Made by a program: the position numbers and the translations under genes
Shown here: positions 58,370 through 64,000 of the stretch, piece after piece
Layout: each line of letters begins with the position of its first letter
Numbering within the stretch: the first letter of the stretch is position 1
NCBI GenBank assembly: GCA_018824085.1
Contig: JAHJHI010000050.1
Coordinates: forward strand, 1 to 64,000
Direction of reading: 5' to 3'
Source of the DNA: Gammaproteobacteria bacterium
Lineage (GTDB): Bacteria > Pseudomonadota > Gammaproteobacteria > Burkholderiales > Rhodocyclaceae
Length of the DNA stretch: 64,000 nt
Notes under the pieces: generated by a model
What the model was told of the DNA's origin: nothing
Database searches by the model: none
Seen by the model: the letters and a program-made list of their open reading frames with translations, nothing else

Positions 58370-59479
58370 ATGGACGAAGCACGGCCGGCAGATCGGGAAA
58401 AAGCCAGGCAGACCGTTCTGGTGGCGGACGACACTCCGGAAAACATCGAACTGCTCAGTGACGTGCTGCGCAACGACTATCGCGTCAAGGTCGCCACGAG
58501 CGGCGAGAAGGCCCTCGGCATCGTCGCTTCGGACAACCCGCCCGACCTGATCCTGCTGGACATCATGATGCCTGGCCTGACCGGTTATGAAGTGTGCCGC
58601 CGCATCAAGGCCGACCCGGACCGCAAGGCCATTCCCATCATCTTCGTGACGGCGATGTCGTCGGTCGCCGACGAACGGCTCGGCTTCGAACTGGGCGCGG
58701 TCGACTACATCACCAAGCCGATCAGCCCGCCGGTTGTTGCCGCGCGCGTGCGGACCCATCTGGCGCTGTACGACCAGCAGCGCGAACTTGAATTGCGGGT
58801 GCGCGAACGCACCGCCGAGCTGTTTGCGTCGCGCCAGCAAATCATCCGCCGACTCGGCCGGGCGGCCGAATTCAAGGACAACGAAACGGGAAACCACGTC
58901 ATCCGCATGAGCTATTACGCGCGCCTCATCGCACAGGCGAGCGGAATCGGGCCCGAGGCGACGGAACTGCTGTTCCGCACCGCGTCGATGCACGACATCG
59001 GCAAGATCGGCGTACCGGACGCGGTACTGCTCAAGCCCGGATCGCTGACCGCGGCCGAGTGGGCCATCATGCGGCAGCATCCGGTCATCGGCGGCGAAAT
59101 CATCGGCCACCATGACGACGCGCTGCTTGAGGCGGCCCGCATCATCGCGCTGACGCACCACGAGCACTTCGATGGCGGCGGCTATCCGAACGGCCTGGAG
59201 GGCGACCGGATTCCATTGTTCGGGCGCATCGTCGCCATCGCCGACGTGTTCGACGCGCTGATGACGAAGCGCCCCTACAAGCCCGCGCTTCCGATGGACG
59301 AAACGCTGACCATCATGCGCAAGGGCAGCGGCAGCCACTTCGACCCGGTGCTGCTCGAAGCCTTCAACGCGGTTCTGCCGGAAATCATGCGCATCCACGA
59401 AGCCTACGCGGACAACCACGGCCCGATGACGGACGTCGAGGTCGACGTCGCGCTGCCCGAAACGATGGCGCGCAACTGA
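58370..59479 (+). CDS. Response regulator with HD-GYP cyclic-di-GMP phosphodiesterase domain
   Basis: The 369-residue product has a receiver domain (about 13-130, phosphoacceptor Asp near 64 in LILLDIMMPG) linked by a coiled coil to an HD-GYP domain (about 155-350). The HD motif MHDIGKIGVPD, GGEIIGHH and THHEHFDGGGYPNGL are all intact, so it should hydrolyse cyclic di-GMP. ATG 58370 is supported by GGGGAGG upstream; the longer frame from 58340 runs into the hairpin. It is convergent with the hybrid kinase, four bases apart, which may be its partner. Confidence 0.92.
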   Translation: MDEARPADREKARQTVLVADDTPENIELLSDVLRNDYRVKVATSGEKALGIVASDNPPDLILLDIMMPGLTGYEVCRRIKADPDRKAIPIIFVTAMSSVADERLGFELGAVDYITKPISPPVVAARVRTHLALYDQQRELELRVRERTAELFASRQQIIRRLGRAAEFKDNETGNHVIRMSYYARLIAQASGIGPEATELLFRTASMHDIGKIGVPDAVLLKPGSLTAAEWAIMRQHPVIGGEIIGHHDDALLEAARIIALTHHEHFDGGGYPNGLEGDRIPLFGRIVAIADVFDALMTKRPYKPALPMDETLTIMRKGSGSHFDPVLLEAFNAVLPEIMRIHEAYADNHGPMTDVEVDVALPETMARN

Positions 59480-59483
59480 ACCG

Positions 59484-62400
59484 TCAGGCGCCCGCGCCGG
59501 CACGCGCGCACAAGGCGCCGAGCACCGCCCCCGCCTGATCGAAATCGTAGCGCTCCAGCGCCTCCTGCAGTTCGACCGCGCTCGCTTCGAACACCGTACC
59601 GTGCAGCAGGCCGGTCAGTTCGAGCGCCACGGTGCGCGCCTCGGCATCGCAGTCCGCAAGCAATTGCCGCAGTCGCCGCAGCGGCTCGGCAAGTTTCCCG
59701 GTATCCGGCTGCTCCCGCGCGTCGCCACGCGTGTCGCCAGGCTCTTCAGCCAGCCATGGATGCCCCTGCAGCGCGCCGAGCAACGCTTCCAGCTCGTGCG
59801 TCAGCGCGAACGCGGCGGCGTCGATTCCGTCGTCCGGCGCACCGGCCTGCAGTTGCTGCTCCAGCGTGGCGGCAACGCGCGCCAGCGCATCCGCGCCTAT
59901 CGTGCCGGCCAGCCCGCGCAAGGTATGTACAAGGCGTGCCGCGGCGGCCGTATCCGCGTCGGCGCGCACGCGCGCGAACTGTGCGGAAAAATCGTGCTGG
60001 CTGCGGATGAAACCGCGCAGCACGCGACGATAGAGCGCCGGCTTGTCCATGCAGTGCGACAGCCCGACCGTGCGATCGAGGTGTGGCAGTTGCGGCACCT
60101 CTTCCCCGCCCGCCACGGCTACCGACTGCGTCCGGCGCCCGGCAAGCGCCGGCCCGACCCAGCGGGCGAGCGTGGCGAACATCTTCGGTACGTCGAGCGG
60201 CTTGGGAATGTAGTCGTTCATGCCGCAAGCCTGCATGCGCTGCCGGTCATCCTCCAGCACGCTCGCCGTCATCGCGATGACCGGCAAAGCGGCCAGCGCC
60301 GGCTGCGCGCGGATCTCCCGGGTCGCGCTATAGCCGTCCAGCACCGGCATCTGGCAGTCCATCAACACCACGTCGAACGCCTGATCGCGCGCGAGGATGT
60401 CGAGCGCCTGCAGGCCATCAGCCGCGCTTTCGACGACGACCCCGGCGCGCTCCAGCAGGTCACGCGCCAGTTCCTGGTTCAGTTCGTTGTCTTCGACCAG
60501 CAATACGCGGGCGCCGGCGACCGCCGCCATGCCCGCCGCAAGGCCCGCGTCATCGGTCTGCGCATCGATCGGCGCCGCCACTCCATGCGTCGCATGAGCG
60601 ATCGCGTCGAGCAGCGCCGATGTGGTCACCGGCTTGTGCAGCACGGCGGCAAACTGCTGTCCGGCCGATTGCGTCGTGACGTCGTCGTGGCCAAGCGCGG
60701 TGACCAGGATGAGCTGCATGCGCGCCAGCGGCCAGCGGCTGCGGATCTCGGCGGCGCACTGCAGGCCGTCCATGTGCGGCATCTTCCAGTCGATGAGCAC
60801 CAGCCGATACGCGCCCGGTGCCTGCGCGATCGTCGCCAGCGCCTCTTCGCCTCCGGCAACCGCCTGCGCCTCCAGGCCGATGCCTCCACACAGCGCCTGC
60901 AATACTTCGCGGGCGCCTTCATGGTCATCGACGACCAGCGCACGCGCGCCGGCAAGTTCGCGCGCGAGTGGCGCACGCGCGCCTTCGCTCAGCGCCTGCA
61001 GGCCGAACCGGGCCGTGAAATGGAATACCGACCCTTCGCCGGGGCGGCTTTCCGCCCAGATGCGTCCGTGCATCAGCTCGACCAGCTGGCGCGATATCGT
61101 CAGGCCCAGACCGGTACCGCCGTAGCGGCGGGTGATCGAACTGTCGGCCTGCGTGAAGGGCTGGAACAGGCGGGCCAGCTGCACCTCGTCCATGCCGATG
61201 CCGCAGTCAGCGACGCTGAAATGCAGTTCGACCCCGGCCTCGTCGCGCGCCTCGAGCGTGACGTCGATGATGACGTCACCATGTTCGGAAAACTTGATCG
61301 CGTTGCTGCCGAGATTGATCAGCACCTGCCCGAGCCGGACCGGATCGCCGATAAGCGCGGTCGGAATGCCCGGTTGGGCGGAAAACAGCAGTTCGATGTC
61401 CTTTTCTTCCGCCTTGACGCCGATGACGTCGACCATGTGGTCGACGACGGTGTCTAGCCTGAACGCGACGCGTTCGATCTCGAGCCGGCCGGATTCGATC
61501 TTCGACAGGTCCAGCACGTCGTTCAGGATGGCCAGCAGGCCGCGCGCCGCACGGTGCGCCTTTTCGACGTAGTTGCGCTGGCGCGGCGCCATGTCGTCAC
61601 GCAACGCGAGGTGCGTCATGCCGAGAATGGCGTTCATCGGCGTGCGGATCTCGTGCGACATGTTGGCGAGAAAGCTCGATTTGATGCTGGCAGCCGCCTG
61701 CGCGGCGTCCCGCGCATCGCGCATCGCCTGCTCCGCCTGTTTTTTCAGCGTGACGTCGTGCGCGATCAGACCGTAGAGCTGGCGCGTGCCCTGCAGGATG
61801 GGCATGACCGCCAGTTCGACGGTGAACGCCGAGCCGTCGCTGCGCAGGAAACACCATTCGCAGCGCTGCGCCCGCCCGGCCAGCCGCGCCGCATTCAGCA
61901 GGCATTGCGCGGCGCTCGCACTGTCCGTGCCGTCGGCCTGCTGCGGCGGCGACAGCGGTGCCAGCCAGGGCATGCGCCCGAGCAGCCCGCTTTCCTCGCT
62001 CACGCCGAACAACTGCAGCGTGGCCGGATTGCAGCTCAGCACACCTTCATCGACGCTGACAAAAAAGTAGCCGTCGAGCGCGTACTCGAACACCGCGCGA
62101 AACTTGGCTTCAGCGAGCTTGCGTTCGGTGATGTCCGACCAGTAACCGTTGTACAGCGTACCGCCGCGGCCATCCGGCGACGGCGTGCTGTCGCTTTGCA
62201 GCCAGCGCTCGTCGTCGCCACAGCGTATCGGCAGTTCCACCGCGCTGACCGGTGGCAAGTCGCTGCCGGTGCCCATCATGCGCCAGGGCATGGCCGGATC
62301 GGCGGCGATGGTCGCGACATCGCGCCCGAACAGCGCTTCGGCGCCGTGGCCGATGAAGGTGAAGTAGCCCTTGCGCGCTTTCGGGCGGTGGTAGCGGAAC

Positions 62401-63509
62401 ACCGTCAGCGGCAAGGCGTTTGCGAGATCCAGCAACTCGTTGCGCGCCCGCTCGACTTCGGCATTGAGCCGCTCGCGGCGCGCCCAGAACACGAGCAGCA
62501 ACAGCCCCAGCAACACCGCGAGCAATCCGACGCTCACGTGGCGCTGCCAGATCGCCGCTTCCCCATCCAGCGGCAGCAGCACCCACGCGGTGTACGGCAG
62601 GGCGTCGACCTGGCGCCCGACGAGCACGTGCCGCAAGCCGTCGATGACTTCAATGCGGAGGGTCCTCCCGTCGACGGTCTCGTTCTCCGAGCGCCAGGGC
62701 AGCACTTCGGGAACGTTCTTGTAGAGACGTTCGAGTGAGACGGCATCGGGCGGCTGGCCGGTCCGCGCCGGCGCGAACTGCTTCAGCACCAGGGCCGAAG
62801 GCGAGCCGAGCACGACAACGCCATTGACATCGGTTACCAGCGCCCTCTGGTCGAAGCCGCCGAACAGCGTCTGCATGGAAGTCGGTTCCTGCTTCACGAC
62901 GAGCACGCCGGCCGGCTGACCGGGCAGATCGACACGCGCCGAAAAGTAGAATCCGGGAGAGCCGCTCAGGCGGCCGATGAGGAACTGCGCACCGCGGCCG
63001 CGTTCGAGCGCATCGTGGAAATAGCCGCGCGAACTGAAGTTGCCGCCGATCAGGGCATTGCCCTGGTAGGCGCTGCTGTCGGCGACGACGGTGCCGTCGT
63101 GATCCAGCAGGTAGAGCAGCGAGAGGTTGAAGTCCTGCGCCAGCGCATTGAGTTCGCTGCTGGTGGCGACGACATCGGACTGCCCGAGCAGCCATTCGCG
63201 CCGCACCGCGAGGCCGGCGCTGTCGTCGGGCGCCACGCCGGACATGCGCGGCACCGCCAGGAACTCCTGCAGCGCCCGCTGGCGGGACAGCGCGACCGGC
63301 AAGGCTTCGAGCTGGCGGAAGGTGGTCGACAGCGACTCGACCAGACTGCCCAGACGCACCGCGCTGCGCACCCGGACATCATCGTGATACCCGCGCTCGG
63401 CGCGTTCGGCGAGCTGCCACGTGGCAATTGCCACCAGCGCCGTCCAGCCCAGCCCCAGCAGCGCGAAGCCGCGCCGCACCAGTGTTGCGTCGGTGGGAAA
63501 CTGCGACAT
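59484..63509 (-). CDS. Hybrid sensor histidine kinase with two receivers and Hpt
   Basis: The product has 1341 residues from ATG 63509. It contains two membrane segments (about 20-38 and 326-344) around a periplasmic dCACHE-like sensor, two PAS domains (about 355-465, 475-590), HisKA with the His near 619 (NMSHEIRTPMNAILGM) and HATPase. Two receivers follow (about 860-975 with DWKMPHMDGLQ, about 1000-1120 with MDCQMPVLDG), then a C-terminal Hpt domain (HTLRGLAGTIGA). An AAGGA site favours this start over 63515. It is a complete phosphorelay in one chain; its signal is unknown. Confidence 0.93.
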   Translation of the reverse strand: MSQFPTDATLVRRGFALLGLGWTALVAIATWQLAERAERGYHDDVRVRSAVRLGSLVESLSTTFRQLEALPVALSRQRALQEFLAVPRMSGVAPDDSAGLAVRREWLLGQSDVVATSSELNALAQDFNLSLLYLLDHDGTVVADSSAYQGNALIGGNFSSRGYFHDALERGRGAQFLIGRLSGSPGFYFSARVDLPGQPAGVLVVKQEPTSMQTLFGGFDQRALVTDVNGVVVLGSPSALVLKQFAPARTGQPPDAVSLERLYKNVPEVLPWRSENETVDGRTLRIEVIDGLRHVLVGRQVDALPYTAWVLLPLDGEAAIWQRHVSVGLLAVLLGLLLLVFWARRERLNAEVERARNELLDLANALPLTVFRYHRPKARKGYFTFIGHGAEALFGRDVATIAADPAMPWRMMGTGSDLPPVSAVELPIRCGDDERWLQSDSTPSPDGRGGTLYNGYWSDITERKLAEAKFRAVFEYALDGYFFVSVDEGVLSCNPATLQLFGVSEESGLLGRMPWLAPLSPPQQADGTDSASAAQCLLNAARLAGRAQRCEWCFLRSDGSAFTVELAVMPILQGTRQLYGLIAHDVTLKKQAEQAMRDARDAAQAAASIKSSFLANMSHEIRTPMNAILGMTHLALRDDMAPRQRNYVEKAHRAARGLLAILNDVLDLSKIESGRLEIERVAFRLDTVVDHMVDVIGVKAEEKDIELLFSAQPGIPTALIGDPVRLGQVLINLGSNAIKFSEHGDVIIDVTLEARDEAGVELHFSVADCGIGMDEVQLARLFQPFTQADSSITRRYGGTGLGLTISRQLVELMHGRIWAESRPGEGSVFHFTARFGLQALSEGARAPLARELAGARALVVDDHEGAREVLQALCGGIGLEAQAVAGGEEALATIAQAPGAYRLVLIDWKMPHMDGLQCAAEIRSRWPLARMQLILVTALGHDDVTTQSAGQQFAAVLHKPVTTSALLDAIAHATHGVAAPIDAQTDDAGLAAGMAAVAGARVLLVEDNELNQELARDLLERAGVVVESAADGLQALDILARDQAFDVVLMDCQMPVLDGYSATREIRAQPALAALPVIAMTASVLEDDRQRMQACGMNDYIPKPLDVPKMFATLARWVGPALAGRRTQSVAVAGGEEVPQLPHLDRTVGLSHCMDKPALYRRVLRGFIRSQHDFSAQFARVRADADTAAAARLVHTLRGLAGTIGADALARVAATLEQQLQAGAPDDGIDAAAFALTHELEALLGALQGHPWLAEEPGDTRGDAREQPDTGKLAEPLRRLRQLLADCDAEARTVALELTGLLHGTVFEASAVELQEALERYDFDQAGAVLGALCARAGAGA

Positions 63510-63776
63510 CTGCATGTCCTTGATCGCCCTCCTCGCAAAGCTGCGTGCCGTCGATCAGCCGGAAAAGCCGGCCACATTGCCGTGCCGCCACCCGCCGACA
63601 TGCTGGCGGGCGACTGCAACGGATTCTAGACCGATGACGGCGGACGCGCCCGTTCGGTAACCTGAGTCACCGAGATTCCGCGCGCGGCACGGTTATAAGA
63701 GGCGTTCGGGCACGCGGCCATGGAGCCGCGCCACCGCCCTCGCCAACCCCGCCGCCGCCCGTCCCCAGGAGACCGC
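63510..63776. other. Divergent intergenic region
   Basis: The 267 bases between the hybrid kinase and the MBL-fold gene hold no gene. TATAAG at 63694-63699 could be a -10 box for the rightward gene; no -35 match was seen. Confidence 0.35.
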
Positions 63777-64000
63777 ATGTCCAGTTCATCCATGCACATT
63801 GAAGCCTTTTTTGACGACGCCACCAGCACCGTCAGCTACATCGTTCTCGATCGCGACAGCATGTCCTGCGCGATCGTCGACAGCGTCCTCGACTACGACC
63901 CGAAGGCCGGCCGTACCTCGACCGCGTCGGCCGACCGTGTGATTGCCCGCGTGACAGCGCTCGGCGCCCGCCTCGAATGGATACTCGAAACCCATGTGCA
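63777..64000 (+). CDS. MBL-fold hydrolase, N-terminal part cut by window edge
   Basis: The first 74 codons run from ATG 63777, with AGGAGA upstream, to the window end. The peptide (MHIEAFFDDATSTVSYIVLD, then WILETHV at the edge) matches the start of metallo-beta-lactamase-fold proteins of the ETHE1/BLH-like persulfide dioxygenase type. The usual HADH metal motif would come right after the cut. Identity beyond the fold is uncertain. Confidence 0.75.
   Translation, partial: MSSSSMHIEAFFDDATSTVSYIVLDRDSMSCAIVDSVLDYDPKAGRTSTASADRVIARVTALGARLEWILETHV

Overview
The window is GC-rich chromosomal DNA from a betaproteobacterium. The uninterrupted division and cell wall (dcw) cluster with murC directly followed by ddl, the rnpB-mraZ junction, and the lpxC / DciA / M23 peptidase / secA block all fit that class. 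An orphan gene for the PQQ precursor peptide PqqA and a GFA-family (formaldehyde-activating type) protein suggest a PQQ-using, possibly methylotrophic organism such as a Methyloversatilis-like member of the Rhodocyclales. That genus-level guess is an inference.

Layout. Bases 1-2.5 kb hold the first codons of an IS1182-like transposase cut by the left edge and a PAS/GAF sensor kinase. RNase P RNA lies at 2.53-2.94 kb. From 3.18 to 20.0 kb runs the dcw cluster: a promoter with an 11-bp periodic MraZ-type operator, then mraZ, rsmH, ftsL, ftsI, murE, murF, mraY, murD, ftsW, murG, murC, ddl, ftsQ, ftsA and ftsZ. Genes from mraZ to ftsA overlap or nearly touch, so they are probably translated in a coupled way. 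lpxC, a small membrane protein, DciA, an M23 peptidase and secA follow to 25.5 kb. The next block (25.6-30.7 kb) has DUF3025, a lipoprotein, pyrC and rsmI on the minus strand and yraN, diaA and dolP on the plus strand. hrpA and crcB follow on the minus strand.

The accessory half starts near 35.5 kb. A class II aldolase and a DapA-family lyase are divergent from a MocR/GntR-aminotransferase regulator, with a nested dyad between them. Next comes a compact module of two ECF sigma/zinc anti-sigma pairs flanking an exported catalase-like haem peroxidase (39.0-42.3 kb), then a 1108-residue SWIM-SNF2 helicase, a YdjM-like membrane protein, a stand-alone methionine aminopeptidase, and a run of small redox or hypothetical genes (47.6-50.5 kb: VOC, DsrE-like, GFA, peroxiredoxin, DUF1499). 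A membrane histidine kinase is divergent from a type IV pilin-like gene that carries a sigma-54-type -24/-12 element.

From 53 kb come a KefB-type antiporter and the Kdo/LPS transport operon kdsD-kdsC-lptC-lptA. That operon stops after lptA: lptB and rpoN are not next in line, and pqqA with its own terminator follows instead. The right end has an HD-GYP response regulator convergent with a 1341-residue hybrid kinase, and the start of an MBL-fold hydrolase cut by the edge.

The best candidates for something new are the double-sigma/peroxidase module, the orphan pqqA, the MocR aldolase cassette with its dyad, and the sigma-54-type pilin promoter beside a kinase. No CRISPR array, prophage, rRNA gene or tRNA gene was seen.
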